Positions 7,847 through 16,658 of a stretch of DNA of 59,637 nucleotides are shown in pieces; positions within the stretch are counted from its first letter, which is position 1; the number at the start of each line of letters is the position of its first letter. The notes below the pieces were generated by a model, which was given only the letters and a program-made list of their open reading frames with translations, was not told the origin of the DNA and ran no database searches. Made by a program: the position numbers and the translations under genes. Source of the stretch: an uncultured Clostridia bacterium (lineage in GTDB: Bacteria; Bacillota; Clostridia; Lachnospirales; Lachnospiraceae); contig CANDNA010000021.1 of NCBI GenBank assembly GCA_947385955.1, positions 1-59,637 on the forward strand. Reading direction: 5' to 3'.

Positions 7847-8351
7847 AAGGATGCCAGAACCGGAAGAAATAGTCCTTGCTTCATCTGTCCATGCCATCCG
7901 GGATGAAGTTTATGGAGACGGGGACAGCAGATATCATATTTCCTTTTGCGTGAATGATGCTTTTAAAGAGGCCAGATCCCATGCAGGAGAAGTGGAAATG
8001 CTGAGTACCTATGCACCTTTGGAGGACTACGGGAGAGAAGGTACAGTTCCGTATCTGGCAGTCCAGTCTGACGATGTCGTCTATTGTGCTGTGGAAGAAT
8101 TTAAAGAAAACGGCACATTTACAGGAGCAACAGAACTGACACCTCTTTCCGGGAAATTTTATTTTAAAGCCAGGATGGAATATTATGAAGATATGATGTA
8201 TTTTTATGGAATGGATCGTTGCGACGGCTTCTGGGAGAATGCCGGCCTTTGCATGGTTTACCCGAAAGCATATGCAGGTACAGAAAATGAAATAAAATGT
8301 ATGCATGTACTTGATGAAGCAGCAGGAAGCTATTGTGAAGAAAAAAGATAG
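7833..8351 (+). CDS. Conserved protein of unknown function downstream of Mrp
   Basis: I do not recognise the family. The 172-residue product is soluble and acidic, without signal peptide or membrane segment; visible blocks are YHISFCVNDAFKEAR, TVPYLAVQSDDVVYCAVEEF and ELTPLSGKFYFKARMEYYE, a mixed alpha/beta pattern. TTG 7833 is the likely start because AAGGAGG ends 9 bases before it, inside the end of the Mrp gene; ATG 7824 directly touches that site and ATG 7851 is the other option. The overlap with mrp suggests co-expression. About 246 bases follow with only a weak inverted repeat (8429-8435 with 8469-8475). Confidence 0.7.
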   Translation: MSQGERMPEPEEIVLASSVHAIRDEVYGDGDSRYHISFCVNDAFKEARSHAGEVEMLSTYAPLEDYGREGTVPYLAVQSDDVVYCAVEEFKENGTFTGATELTPLSGKFYFKARMEYYEDMMYFYGMDRCDGFWENAGLCMVYPKAYAGTENEIKCMHVLDEAAGSYCEEKR

Positions 8352-8597
8352 TGTGTCAGGAAAAATGCCTGCCCCTTTTTACAGAAATGCAGTAAATAAA
8401 TCAGGTATCCCTGAAAACACCACGTGTGCATGGACAAAGGCAGACCGGACTCACATACCCCGGAAGCCGTCCATGTAAGCATCAGAAGTTGGCAGATGCA
8501 ATGTGGGCAATCGGTCTTGGCTGCCGCCCGAAACAAAAACCAGGTTACATTGGATGAATACTGTTAAATCAAAAGGCGCAGCAGGGAGGTGTGAAAG

Positions 8598-9308
8598 ATG
8601 CGGAGATTATCCGTCAAAAAAATCGGGCTTCTGCTTTTGGCCTGCCTGCTGCCTTTCTCTCTTACGGGCTGCGACTTTCGTGTTATGTCCAGACGGGAAG
8701 TGGAAGAATATCTGGAGAAAAGGTATCACCAGGAGTTTGAGGTGCTTTCATCTGCGTCTGTGACCGAGGACTATTATGAGGATGTATGGCGGGCCGGGCT
8801 TTATGTGGTATCCCCCAAAAATGACCCTGAAACGCAATTTTTTGTATTCAACACTGTTGAGGGAGAGAGTTTTGGGGCGCCGGGTTTTTCCAACAGATTA
8901 ACAGACACCTATTCTCTTGATATTTTCGGCAAAGCATTTGAAATGCGGGCGGCTGATACAGAGGTGGAATATTCGTTCGATTACTTTTATCCCGTCAGGT
9001 CATCATCCGTCTACTATTCTGATTTGTATGTGAACATCGAACCGGTTTCTTCGGAAAATCTGGAGACAGTGTGTGAGGCATTGTCCCAGGCCTACGCAGA
9101 TACATTTGAGAAAGTTCAGGTTATACCCTCCGGGGTGTCTGTTATGCTCACATACAGGGAGTCTGCATGGCCAGACGATAAATCATGTTTCATAAGGATT
9201 GGTTGTTATGAATTATCGACAAAGGTTGATACAAGCCCCGAAGCTATCGAAGAATATATTTTGAATGAGGTGAACCGGTATGAATCTGCCCATGTTCCTG
9301 CAAAATGA
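8598..9308 (+). CDS. Predicted lipoprotein, function unknown
   Basis: The N-terminus MRRLSVKKIGLLLLACLLPF followed by SLTGC is a lipoprotein signal peptide with C25 as the lipidated cysteine, so the 236-residue product should be anchored on the outer face of the membrane. The mature part is mostly beta/alpha and contains EVEEYLEKRYHQEFEVLS, a block common to small clostridial lipoproteins, but I cannot name a family. GGAGGTGTGAAAG precedes the ATG. It and the following gene differ from neighbours in having no recognised partners. Confidence 0.75.
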   Translation: MRRLSVKKIGLLLLACLLPFSLTGCDFRVMSRREVEEYLEKRYHQEFEVLSSASVTEDYYEDVWRAGLYVVSPKNDPETQFFVFNTVEGESFGAPGFSNRLTDTYSLDIFGKAFEMRAADTEVEYSFDYFYPVRSSSVYYSDLYVNIEPVSSENLETVCEALSQAYADTFEKVQVIPSGVSVMLTYRESAWPDDKSCFIRIGCYELSTKVDTSPEAIEEYILNEVNRYESAHVPAK

Positions 9309-9367
9309 TTGCAAAACAGACGAATCAACACCGTAACATTTTCTGATTGCAAAGCGAGAAGATCATA

Positions 9368-9994
9368 ATGGGATACATATTTTCTGTAGAAGAAGCCACT
9401 CAAAAATTTTTTATAAAACTTTCTGAAGCAACAGGCTGGAAGTATTTGAAAAGCAGGCAGTGTATGAAAAAGACGGTTAAAGATTTGGTTTTTGAAATAG
9501 ATTTTTTCTTATCAAAATGGAATCTTTCACATCAAAGGGTTGAAGTAAGCGCCGAGTTTAGGCTGTGGTGCAAAAGCTATGGGAAGTTGCCTGTAAACAA
9601 TGTGATTGCAATGATGCCATTTTGTACGTCTGACGGCGAAGCCTGGTATGACATTTCTACCGGGGAAAAACTTCTCTCTGCTTTTGATGAGTTAAATCGC
9701 AGGATACAGCAGTCGGCAGGCAGCTTGTGTGTACAATTTGAACAGGATTATCTCGGGGCAGTGGAAAGCCTGTTTCGGGATCATTTTGATGAATATCATG
9801 TATATTTGGATTTTATCGCAGATAAGCTCGGTATGTCATCTGCCATACGGGAAAAGGCCCGGGAAATATATGACAGCCTTTCCGATGATATGCGGCGGCA
9901 GGTATTGGCATATCAAAACGGAGCAAGAAACAGTTCTTGGATGCTCAACAGAAGCAATTTGAAATATATTGTCGATCACAATCTGATAAACTGA
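9368..9994 (+). CDS. Hypothetical protein, possibly DUF4304-like
   Basis: The 208-residue product is soluble. Its first 100 residues (FFIKLSEATGWKYLKSRQC, KKTVKDLVFEIDFFLSKWN, EFRLWCKSYG) look like proteins annotated as DUF4304-like, a family of unknown role; that link is from memory and weak. The rest is helical. ATG 9368 is used; the ribosome site (GCGAGAAG) is modest. No promoter or terminator is clear on either side. The roughly 150 bases after its stop look like noncoding sequence. Confidence 0.6.
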   Translation: MGYIFSVEEATQKFFIKLSEATGWKYLKSRQCMKKTVKDLVFEIDFFLSKWNLSHQRVEVSAEFRLWCKSYGKLPVNNVIAMMPFCTSDGEAWYDISTGEKLLSAFDELNRRIQQSAGSLCVQFEQDYLGAVESLFRDHFDEYHVYLDFIADKLGMSSAIREKAREIYDSLSDDMRRQVLAYQNGARNSSWMLNRSNLKYIVDHNLIN

Positions 9995-10144
9995 TTTTCG
10001 GGCGGCTTTCTGTCTGTTGCAAAATGCCCTATGTGGATGGTCGCGGGAACTGATGTGAAGATTGTGAGCCAGAACCCGGGACATATTTTTACCACTTTAT
10101 ACTGAGTGCATACAATACAAACAAATGTTTGTAAAGAAAAATAC

Positions 10145-10173
10145 TTGACACCTGTATACAGATACGTTATGAT
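10145..10173 (+). promoter_or_regulatory. Strong sigma-A promoter for ylxM-ffh and the translation cluster
   Basis: A perfect TTGACA (10145-10150) and TATGAT (10168-10173) are separated by exactly 17 bases, 33 bases before the ylxM start. It is the only good promoter before the run of closely packed genes that continues through rplS. Confidence 0.85.
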
Positions 10174-10206
10174 AGAGCAGGTGTCCGGGGAGAACAGGAG
10201 AAGGAT

Positions 10207-10563
10207 ATGGAAAAAATCGTAGAACAGGGAATTTTATATGATTTTTACGGAGAACTTCTGACCGGGCATCAGAGACAGATTTATGAGGACGCTGTTTATC
10301 ATGATCTGTCCCTGAGTGAAATTGCTGAGGCGAACGGCATCAGCAGGCAGGGTGTACATGATCTTTTGAAACGATGTGACAGGACATTGGCCGAATATGA
10401 AAATAAGCTCCATCTGGTAGAGAAATTTTCCTGTATCAAACAGAAGGTAGAGGAAATTGAGAAGCTCACCGGCCAGGACGGAAAATTTACAGGGCCGGAG
10501 GATGGCGGATGGGCGCTGCGGCAGGCAGGCAGGCTGGCACGGGAAATCTTAGAGGAATTGTAG
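10207..10563 (+). CDS. ylxM: YlxM/p13-family DNA-binding protein (UPF0122)
   Basis: YlxM is a small helix-turn-helix protein nearly always encoded in front of ffh and thought to modulate the signal recognition particle operon. The 118-residue product shows the typical LLTGHQRQIYEDAVYHDLSL then SEIAEANGISRQGVHDLLKR helix-turn-helix. Its stop is immediately followed by the ffh ATG with no gap. Length is usual. Confidence 0.92.
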   Translation: MEKIVEQGILYDFYGELLTGHQRQIYEDAVYHDLSLSEIAEANGISRQGVHDLLKRCDRTLAEYENKLHLVEKFSCIKQKVEEIEKLTGQDGKFTGPEDGGWALRQAGRLAREILEEL

Positions 10564-11919
10564 ATGGCATTTGAGAGCTTAACGGATAAATTGCAGAATG
10601 TATTTAAAAAGCTGCGGAGTAAGGGACGTTTAACCGAAGAGGATGTCAAAGCAGCTCTGAAAGAAGTCAGGATGGCACTGCTGGAAGCCGATGTAAATTT
10701 CAGAGTGGTCAAGCAGTTTGTCAAATCTGTGGAAGAACGTGCCATTGGCGCGGATGTGATGAATGGCCTGAACCCGGGACAGATGGTGATTAAGATTGTC
10801 AATGAAGAAATGATTGCTCTGATGGGTTCCGAAACGACAGAAATACAGCTCCAGCCGGGAAAAGCCGTTACCGTGATTATGATGTGCGGCCTGCAGGGCG
10901 CCGGTAAGACCACTACTACGGCTAAAATAGCAGGAAAGCTGAAGAAAAAAGGAAAAAAGCCTTTGCTGGTAGCCTGTGATATTTACAGACCGGCGGCGAT
11001 CAAACAGCTTCAGGTCAATGGAGAAAAGCAGGAAGTGGATGTATTTTCCATGGGAGAGAATCAGAGACCTGTGGACATTGCAAAAGCGTCGCTGGAACAT
11101 GCGGCAAAATTCGGTCACAATGTAGTGATATTGGATACGGCCGGTCGGCTGCATATTGATGAAGAGATGATGGAAGAGCTGCAGGAAATTAAGGCCAATG
11201 TGGAGGTTCATCAGTCCCTTCTTGTAGTGGATGCCATGACCGGACAGGATGCCGTGAATGTGGCAAAGGATTTCAATGATAAAGTAGGGATAGACGGTGT
11301 GATCCTGTCCAAAATGGACGGTGATTCCAGAGGCGGTGCAGCACTTTCTGTCAAAGCTGTTACCGGAAAACCGATTTTATATGTGGGTATGGGTGAGAAG
11401 CTGTCAGATTTGGAACAGTTTTATCCGGACCGGATGGCAGGACGTATCCTGGGAATGGGGGATGTGCTTTCCCTGATTGAAAAGGCACAGAGTACCATCG
11501 ATATAGATGGGGACAAAGAGAAAGAAATGGCTTCCCGTTTCAAAAAGGGAAAGTTTGATTTTGAAGATTACCTGGAGAGTATGTCCCAGATGAAAAAAAT
11601 GGGCGGTATTTCCAGTCTGTTGTCCATGATGCCTGGTATGGGTGGTGGAAAGCTGGGAGATGTGGAATCGCTGGTGGATGAGGGGCAGTTGGCCCGTATG
11701 GAAGCCATCGTGTTGTCCATGACAAAAGAAGAGAGAAAAGATCCCAAACTGTTGAATCCCAGCCGTAAGCATCGGATTGCAAAGGGTGCGGGAGTGGACA
11801 TCAGCGTGGTCAATCGTTTTGTGAAGCAGTTTGAGCAGTCCCAGAAGATGATGAAGCAGCTTCCGGGTATGATGGGTGGTTTTGGTAGCAAAAAGGGAAA
11901 ATTCAAATTCCCTTTTTAG
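10564..11919 (+). CDS. ffh: Signal recognition particle protein Ffh
   Basis: Ffh binds SRP RNA and signal sequences of nascent membrane proteins and docks with FtsY through its GTPase. The 451-residue protein has the N domain (about 1-95), the G domain with GLQGAGKTTTTAKIA, the DTAGRLHIDEEMM switch and SKMDGDSRGGAALS guanine loop, and a Met-rich M domain (about 300-451, MSQMKKMGGISSLLSMMPGM). Normal length. The 4.5S/SRP RNA is not in the window. Confidence 0.98.
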   Translation: MAFESLTDKLQNVFKKLRSKGRLTEEDVKAALKEVRMALLEADVNFRVVKQFVKSVEERAIGADVMNGLNPGQMVIKIVNEEMIALMGSETTEIQLQPGKAVTVIMMCGLQGAGKTTTTAKIAGKLKKKGKKPLLVACDIYRPAAIKQLQVNGEKQEVDVFSMGENQRPVDIAKASLEHAAKFGHNVVILDTAGRLHIDEEMMEELQEIKANVEVHQSLLVVDAMTGQDAVNVAKDFNDKVGIDGVILSKMDGDSRGGAALSVKAVTGKPILYVGMGEKLSDLEQFYPDRMAGRILGMGDVLSLIEKAQSTIDIDGDKEKEMASRFKKGKFDFEDYLESMSQMKKMGGISSLLSMMPGMGGGKLGDVESLVDEGQLARMEAIVLSMTKEERKDPKLLNPSRKHRIAKGAGVDISVVNRFVKQFEQSQKMMKQLPGMMGGFGSKKGKFKFPF

Positions 11920-11984
11920 ATACAAATACAAGCAGTAAGGGAATATCCCTTTCAATGATGAAATGATTTCGGAGGTGAAAGAAC

Positions 11985-12230
11985 ATGGCAGTAAAAATCA
12001 GATTAAAAAGAATGGGACAGAAGAAGGCTCCTTTTTATAGAATCGTCGTTGCAGATTCCCGTTCTCCCAGAGATGGAAGATTCATTGAGGAAATCGGAAC
12101 CCTGGATCCGATGACAGAGCCCAGTACATTTAAGGTAAATGAAGAGCTGGCCAGAAAATGGCTTGCAAACGGAGCACAGCCCACGGAAGCAGTTAGCAGG
12201 ATTTTTAAGAAAGCAGGGATTGAGAAATAA
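11985..12230 (+). CDS. rpsP: 30S ribosomal protein S16
   Basis: An 81-residue S16 with the family start [20 protein letters not shown] and the [20 protein letters not shown] block. GGAGGTGAAAGAAC precedes the ATG. Position between ffh and the KH protein is the standard Firmicutes order. Confidence 0.98.
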   Translation: MAVKIRLKRMGQKKAPFYRIVVADSRSPRDGRFIEEIGTLDPMTEPSTFKVNEELARKWLANGAQPTEAVSRIFKKAGIEK

Positions 12231-12281
12231 AGGCTTGTGAGCATTCTGCACCTGATGCAGACGGGCTTCCGGAGGTTGAGT

Positions 12282-12509
12282 ATGAAAGAATTGGTTGAAG
12301 TAATTGCAAAGGCGCTTGTGGACCATCCGGATGAAGTTGTTGTAACACAAAAAGAAAACGGTAAAAATATTACTGTGGAACTTCATGTGGCAGCATCTGA
12401 TATGGGTAAGGTGATTGGCAAACAAGGCAGAATTGCAAAGGCAATCCGCTCTGTTGTAAAAGCAGCATCATCAAAAGACAATAAGAAAGTGGATGTAGAG
12501 ATCATCTGA
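12282..12509 (+). CDS. khpA: KH-domain RNA-binding protein KhpA (YlqC)
   Basis: A 75-residue single-KH protein. MKELVEVIAKALVDHPDEV opens it and the GKVIGKQGRIAKAIR segment is the RNA-binding GxxG loop. In other Firmicutes KhpA pairs with KhpB to bind many RNAs and affect cell division. ATG 12282 is selected because GGAGGTTGAGT lies just before it; the in-frame start at 12237 has no site. Confidence 0.95.
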   Translation: MKELVEVIAKALVDHPDEVVVTQKENGKNITVELHVAASDMGKVIGKQGRIAKAIRSVVKAASSKDNKKVDVEII

Positions 12510-12584
12510 CAGACAGGGGCGATTCGCAGGGAGTCGCCCCTGTCCTGCTTTCGGAAGAATATGTCTGTGGATAAGGAGAGAGAA

Positions 12585-13094
12585 ATGGAAAAACTGTTAA
12601 AGGTGGGGGCGATCACTTCCACACATGGAATACGGGGGGAAGTAAAGGTGTTTCCCATGACGGATGATGCGGGGCGTTTCCGGAATTGCAGGGAACTGAT
12701 CGTGGATACAGGATGGGAGAAAAAAGTTCTGGAAGTGGAAACCGTTAAGTTTTTCAAACAGTTTGTGATACTGAAGTTTAAAGGATATGATACGATCAAC
12801 GATATAGAAGGGTTCAAAGGCAGGGAGCTGTATGTAACAAGAGAAAATGCAGTGCCTCTGGAAAAAGATGAGTATTTTATCGCGGATCTGATCGGATTGT
12901 CCGTGTGGGATGAAAACCGGGAAAAAATAGGTGTTCTGCAGGATGTGATTGAAACAGGGGCAAACGACGTATACAGTGTACTGACACAGGAGGGCGGAGA
13001 AATTCTGATTCCGGCGATCAGGGACTGTATTCTGGATGTGGATTTGGAAGGCGGCCGGATGTCTGTTCATATTCTGCCGGGACTGTTGGACTGA
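12585..13094 (+). CDS. rimM: 16S rRNA processing/assembly protein RimM
   Basis: RimM aids maturation of the 30S head by binding S19. The 169-residue product has the N-terminal barrel (LLKVGAITSTHGIRGEVKV) and the PRC-like C-terminal domain (EYFIADLIGLSVWDENREKI, ILIPAIRDCILDVDLEGGRM). ATG 12585 follows AAGGAGAGAGAA; 12561 is less likely. Upstream, between khpA and rimM, a GGCGATTC-containing inverted repeat with GACAGGGGCG/CGCCCCTGTC (about 12513-12544) could be an attenuator. Confidence 0.95.
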   Translation: MEKLLKVGAITSTHGIRGEVKVFPMTDDAGRFRNCRELIVDTGWEKKVLEVETVKFFKQFVILKFKGYDTINDIEGFKGRELYVTRENAVPLEKDEYFIADLIGLSVWDENREKIGVLQDVIETGANDVYSVLTQEGGEILIPAIRDCILDVDLEGGRMSVHILPGLLD

Positions 13095-13112
13095 AGTAGT
13101 GGGAGAGTAAGG

Positions 13113-13817
13113 ATGAAATTTCATATTCTGACCCTGTTTCCCGAAATGACAGATACCTGTCTGCATGCAAGCATACTGGGAAGAGCGGCCCGGAGCGGCT
13201 GTGTTTCTTTTCATACGGTGAACATCAGGGACTATACCACCAATAAGCATAAAAAAGTGGATGATTATACTTATGGAGGCGGTGCAGGTATGCTGATGCA
13301 GGCACAGCCTGTTTATGATGCCTGGAATTCTGTACAAAGTGGGAGTGAAGCCAGAATCCGTACGATCTATGTGACGCCTCAGGGACGTACCTTTACCCAG
13401 GAACTTGCGCAGGAGCTTTCACGGGAAGCGGAACTGATTTTTCTTTGCGGACATTATGAAGGCATTGATGAGCGGGTGTTGGAAGAAGTGGCGACAGATT
13501 TTGTCTCTGTCGGAGATTATGTACTGACCGGAGGAGAACTGCCGGCACTGGTGATGGTGGATGCCATAGCCAGACTGGTACCCGGCGTGCTGCACAATGA
13601 AAATTCTGCGGAAACCGAGAGTTTTCAGAATGGCCTGTTGGAATATCCTCAATATTCCCGTCCGCCCGTCTGGCATGACAAAGAGGTACCGGAGGTACTT
13701 TTATCCGGCAATCATAAAAAAATCGCCCAGTGGAGACTGGAGCAGTCCATCAGACGGACACAACAGAGAAGGCCTGATCTTTACGAACAGTATATGAAAA
13801 AAAACTTGCAATCCTGA
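13113..13817 (+). CDS. trmD: tRNA (guanine37-N1)-methyltransferase TrmD
   Basis: TrmD methylates G37 next to the anticodon to prevent frameshifting. The 234-residue knotted SPOUT protein shows FHILTLFPEM, DDYTYGGGAGMLMQ, LCGHYEGIDERVLEE and the AdoMet-binding SVGDYVLTGGELPALVMVD. It ends with the usual YEQYMKKNL. Typical length and position. Confidence 0.97.
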   Translation: MKFHILTLFPEMTDTCLHASILGRAARSGCVSFHTVNIRDYTTNKHKKVDDYTYGGGAGMLMQAQPVYDAWNSVQSGSEARIRTIYVTPQGRTFTQELAQELSREAELIFLCGHYEGIDERVLEEVATDFVSVGDYVLTGGELPALVMVDAIARLVPGVLHNENSAETESFQNGLLEYPQYSRPPVWHDKEVPEVLLSGNHKKIAQWRLEQSIRRTQQRRPDLYEQYMKKNLQS

Positions 13818-13909
13818 AAAAGATATGATACATTATTAATGTTGCGAAGGTGAGATGGTCCTCTGTTGCAAAGTGCATTAAGAACGTCTGATGATACAAG
13901 GAGGCACAC

Positions 13910-14257
13910 ATGAACGATATTATTAAAAGCATTGAAGAAGAACAGCTTAAGCCCGAAATTCAGGAGTTTTGCGTGGGCGATACCGTTAAGGTATATGGTA
14001 AGATCAAGGAAGGCAACCGGGAAAGAGTACAGGTTTTTGAAGGTACCGTGCTGAAACGCCAGGGCGGAAGCAGCAGAGAGACATTTACAGTCAGGAAAAC
14101 TTCCAATGGCGTAGGCGTGGAAAAGACATGGCCCCTGCATTCACCCAATGTAGAGAAAATCGAAGTGGTAAGAAGAGGTAAGGTAAGACGTGCAAAACTG
14201 TTCTACCTGAGAAAGCGCACCGGTAAGAAGGCAAAGGTAAAAGAACTGGTAAAATAA
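13910..14257 (+). CDS. rplS: 50S ribosomal protein L19
   Basis: A 115-residue L19 with the [20 protein letters not shown] block and [18 protein letters not shown] near the end. GGAGGCACAC precedes the ATG. The 92-base leader between trmD and rplS may carry an L19 autoregulatory leader of the kind known in Firmicutes, but I cannot draw a convincing fold, so it is not listed as a feature. Confidence 0.97.
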   Translation: MNDIIKSIEEEQLKPEIQEFCVGDTVKVYGKIKEGNRERVQVFEGTVLKRQGGSSRETFTVRKTSNGVGVEKTWPLHSPNVEKIEVVRRGKVRRAKLFYLRKRTGKKAKVKELVK

Positions 14258-14269
14258 GGAAACAAGAAC

Positions 14270-14306
14270 AGGGCAGCTGCACAAGTAGTTGCCCTATGTT
14301 TTTTTC
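14270..14306 (+). terminator. Rho-independent terminator after rplS
   Basis: AGGGCAGCT (14270-14278) pairs with AGTTGCCCT (14287-14295) with one G-T, followed by ATG and seven T. Confidence 0.8.
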
Positions 14307-14326
14307 AGGCAGGCAATGAGCCGTGC

Positions 14327-14624
14327 GAATCCTACAGATGACAATGCGGCTGCTTGCAGACGGAATTGGCAGATGTAGGATTCATAGGGCGAAGCCCGTG
14401 AGCGAAGGAGCGAAAGCTCCTGAGCGGAGCACGGCGGAGTGGATGCGAACACAGAGCAATGCGGCTGCTTGCAGACGGAATTGGCAGATGTAGGATTCAT
14501 AGGGCGAAGCCCGTGAGCGAAGGAGCGAAAGCTCCTGAGCGGAGCACGGCGGAGTGGATGCGAACACAGAGCAATGCGGCTGCTTGCAGACGGAATTGGC
14601 AGATGTAGGATTCATAGGGCGAAG
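14327..14624. repeat. Structured 115-bp tandem repeat (2.5 copies)
   Basis: A 115-bp unit starts at 14342, 14457 and 14572; the first two copies are essentially identical and the third stops after about 53 bases (14624). Each full unit carries GGAGC-GAAA-GCTCC (14407-14420 and 14522-14535), a perfect stem capped by a GNRA-type tetraloop, nested in an outer CCGTG/CACGG pairing. At the left edge GAATCCTACA (14327-14336) is an inverted copy of TGTAGGATTC (14374-14383). Long frames on the minus strand through it are produced by the repeat itself. It fills the 395-base gap between rplS and lepB. Confidence 0.9.
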
Positions 14625-14652
14625 TACGATACAACCACCTGTGAGGTAATAA

Positions 14653-15237
14653 ATGAGCAAAAGACAGGGACTGAGTTTTTATCATAAAAAAAAGAAAATA
14701 AGCAGTACAGCCATCAGGGAAATTGCGGAATGGTTTTTTCTTGTGTTTACGGCTGTTTTGATTGCGGCAGTTCTTGTATTTTCTGTGGGAATGCGGACAA
14801 GTGTGATCGGCGTTTCTATGGAACCGGGGCTGTATAACGGACAGGAAATTCTGATCAATCACTTTCTGTACAAGATCGTTTCTCCCAAGCGTGGGGATGT
14901 GATTGTGTTTTTGCCCAATGGCAACCAGAATACACACTATTATGTGAAGCGTGTGGTGGGCCTGCCCGGAGAAACGGTGCAGATCAAGGATGAACGGCTG
15001 TATATCAACGGGGTTCTGGCAGAAGAGGACGAGGTGTATGATAAGATGGCGGACGCAGGGATTGCGGAGAATGAAATCCTGTTGGGTATAGATGAGTATT
15101 TTGTACTGGGTGACAACCGGAATAACAGCGAGGACAGTCGTTCCGGCAATATCGGGCCGGTGAAGCGTGAAAATATAACCGGAAAAGCCTGGTTTCATAT
15201 GGCGTCTTCCGGAAGCGGTATGGGCTTTATCAAATAA
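14653..15237 (+). CDS. lepB: Signal peptidase I (first copy)
   Basis: Type I signal peptidases remove signal peptides outside the membrane with a Ser-Lys dyad. The 194-residue product has one N-terminal membrane segment (about 27-46, WFFLVFTAVLIAAVLVF), the serine S55 in GVSMEPGLYNG, the lysine K99 in YYVKRVVGLPGE, and the box-E motif LGDNRNNSEDSR. ATG 14653 follows a GTGAGG site at the end of the repeat array. It is one of two such enzymes here, separated only by rbgA. Confidence 0.95.
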   Translation: MSKRQGLSFYHKKKKISSTAIREIAEWFFLVFTAVLIAAVLVFSVGMRTSVIGVSMEPGLYNGQEILINHFLYKIVSPKRGDVIVFLPNGNQNTHYYVKRVVGLPGETVQIKDERLYINGVLAEEDEVYDKMADAGIAENEILLGIDEYFVLGDNRNNSEDSRSGNIGPVKRENITGKAWFHMASSGSGMGFIK

Positions 15238-15252
15238 AGGAGGGACAACGAT

Positions 15253-16092
15253 ATGAATTATCAATGGTATCCCGGTCATATGACAAAAGCCAAACGTATG
15301 ATGCAGGAAAACCTGATGCTGATTGATCTGATGATAGAGCTGGTGGATGCCAGAATCCCTCTGAGCAGCAGGAATCCGGATATTGATGAGCTGGGCAGGA
15401 ATAAATCCAGACTGATCCTGTTGAATAAATCGGATCTGGCGGATGCCTCTGTAAACAGAGAATGGATGGAATATTTTAAAGAACAGGGGATTCATGCTGT
15501 GGAAGTAAATTCCAGATCCGGGGCAGGCGTTAAGTCGATCCAGGGAGTGGTACGGGAAGCCTGCAGAGATAAGATAGAGCGTGACAGGAAAAGGGGGATC
15601 CTGAACCGTCCCATCCGTGCGATGGTGGCGGGGATTCCCAATGTGGGAAAGTCCACCTTTATCAATACGTTTGCAGGCAAGGCATGTACCAAAACGGGGA
15701 ATAAGCCGGGGGTGACAAAGGGGAAGCAGTGGATCCGTCTGCATAAGAGCCTGGAACTGCTGGATACGCCCGGGATTCTCTGGCCTAAATTTGAGGATCA
15801 GCAGGCAGGGATGCGTCTGGCCTGGATTGGTTCCATGAATGATGAAATCCTGCAGATTGAGGAATTGGCCCTGGAACTGATCGGATATCTGCGGACCGCT
15901 TATGGAGGTATATTAAACAGTCGTTTTGGAATAGAAGAAAACGGAGAGAATTTTGAGATTTTGACGGAAATCTGCATCAGGCGCAGATGCTTTCTGAAGG
16001 GAGAAGAGCCGGACTTGCGGAAGGCATCTTCCATGCTGCTGGAGGAATTCAGGAGCGGAAAGCTGGGGAGAATCAGTCTGGAAAGACCATAG
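15253..16092 (+). CDS. rbgA: Ribosome biogenesis GTPase RbgA (YlqF)
   Basis: RbgA is a circularly permuted GTPase for late 50S assembly. In the 279-residue product the motif order is permuted: LLNKSDLAD (G4) comes before GIPNVGKSTFINTFAGK (G1), then TKGKQW (G2) and LLDTPGILWPKFED (G3). It begins with the family signature YQWYPGHMTKAKRMM. An AAAGGAGGG site precedes the ATG. Located between the two signal peptidase genes and rnhB, as in related genomes. Confidence 0.97.
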   Translation: MNYQWYPGHMTKAKRMMQENLMLIDLMIELVDARIPLSSRNPDIDELGRNKSRLILLNKSDLADASVNREWMEYFKEQGIHAVEVNSRSGAGVKSIQGVVREACRDKIERDRKRGILNRPIRAMVAGIPNVGKSTFINTFAGKACTKTGNKPGVTKGKQWIRLHKSLELLDTPGILWPKFEDQQAGMRLAWIGSMNDEILQIEELALELIGYLRTAYGGILNSRFGIEENGENFEILTEICIRRRCFLKGEEPDLRKASSMLLEEFRSGKLGRISLERP

Positions 16093-16106
16093 CAGGGGGC
16101 ATAGGG

Positions 16107-16646
16107 ATGAAAAAGATTATCAGGGAACTGTTGGATACGAGCCTGTATTTGCTGATTGTGCTGGCACTGACTTATCTTGTGATTACTTTTGTGGGACAGC
16201 GGACAGAGGTAAGCGGAAGCTCAATGGAAACCACACTCAGCAATGAGGACAATCTGATCGTAGATAAGATTACGTATCGGTTTCATGATCCGCAGCGGTT
16301 TGATATAATTGTATTTCCATTTCAGTATGAGGAGGATACCTACTATATCAAACGAATTATTGGGATGCCCGGGGAAACGGTGCAGATTGACGGAGAAGGT
16401 AATATTTATATCAATGATGAATTGCTGGAGGAGTCTTATGGCAGGGAGGTAATGGAATCTCCCGGACGGGCTTTTGAAAAAATCACACTGGCGGAGGATG
16501 AATATTTTGTGCTGGGGGATAACCGGAACCACAGTTCTGACAGCAGGGATCCCAGCGTGGGAAATATCAGGAGACAGAACATTATCGGACGGGCCTGGAT
16601 CAGGATCTGGCCTTTGCGTAAGTTCGGTGTCTTACGGCATCAGTAA
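16107..16646 (+). CDS. lepB: Signal peptidase I (second copy)
   Basis: A 179-residue type I signal peptidase with one N-terminal membrane segment (about 11-28), catalytic S39 in GSSMETTL, K82 in YYIKRIIGMPGE and the LGDNRNHSSDSRDPS box. It differs clearly from the copy at 14653, so it is an old paralogue, not a recent duplication. ATG 16107 follows GCAGGGGGCATAGGG, 14 bases after the rbgA stop; frames starting earlier overlap rbgA and are not credible. Confidence 0.95.
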   Translation: MKKIIRELLDTSLYLLIVLALTYLVITFVGQRTEVSGSSMETTLSNEDNLIVDKITYRFHDPQRFDIIVFPFQYEEDTYYIKRIIGMPGETVQIDGEGNIYINDELLEESYGREVMESPGRAFEKITLAEDEYFVLGDNRNHSSDSRDPSVGNIRRQNIIGRAWIRIWPLRKFGVLRHQ

Positions 16647-16658
16647 AGGACTATGGTA

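Noticed and set aside
13818-13909. L19 autoregulatory leader RNA
   Set aside because: Position is right but I could not find convincing conserved helices; a covariance-model search would decide.
14294-14660. Repeated minus-strand peptides over the 115-bp repeat
   Set aside because: They are produced by the tandem repeat itself, with no ribosome site; treated as noncoding.
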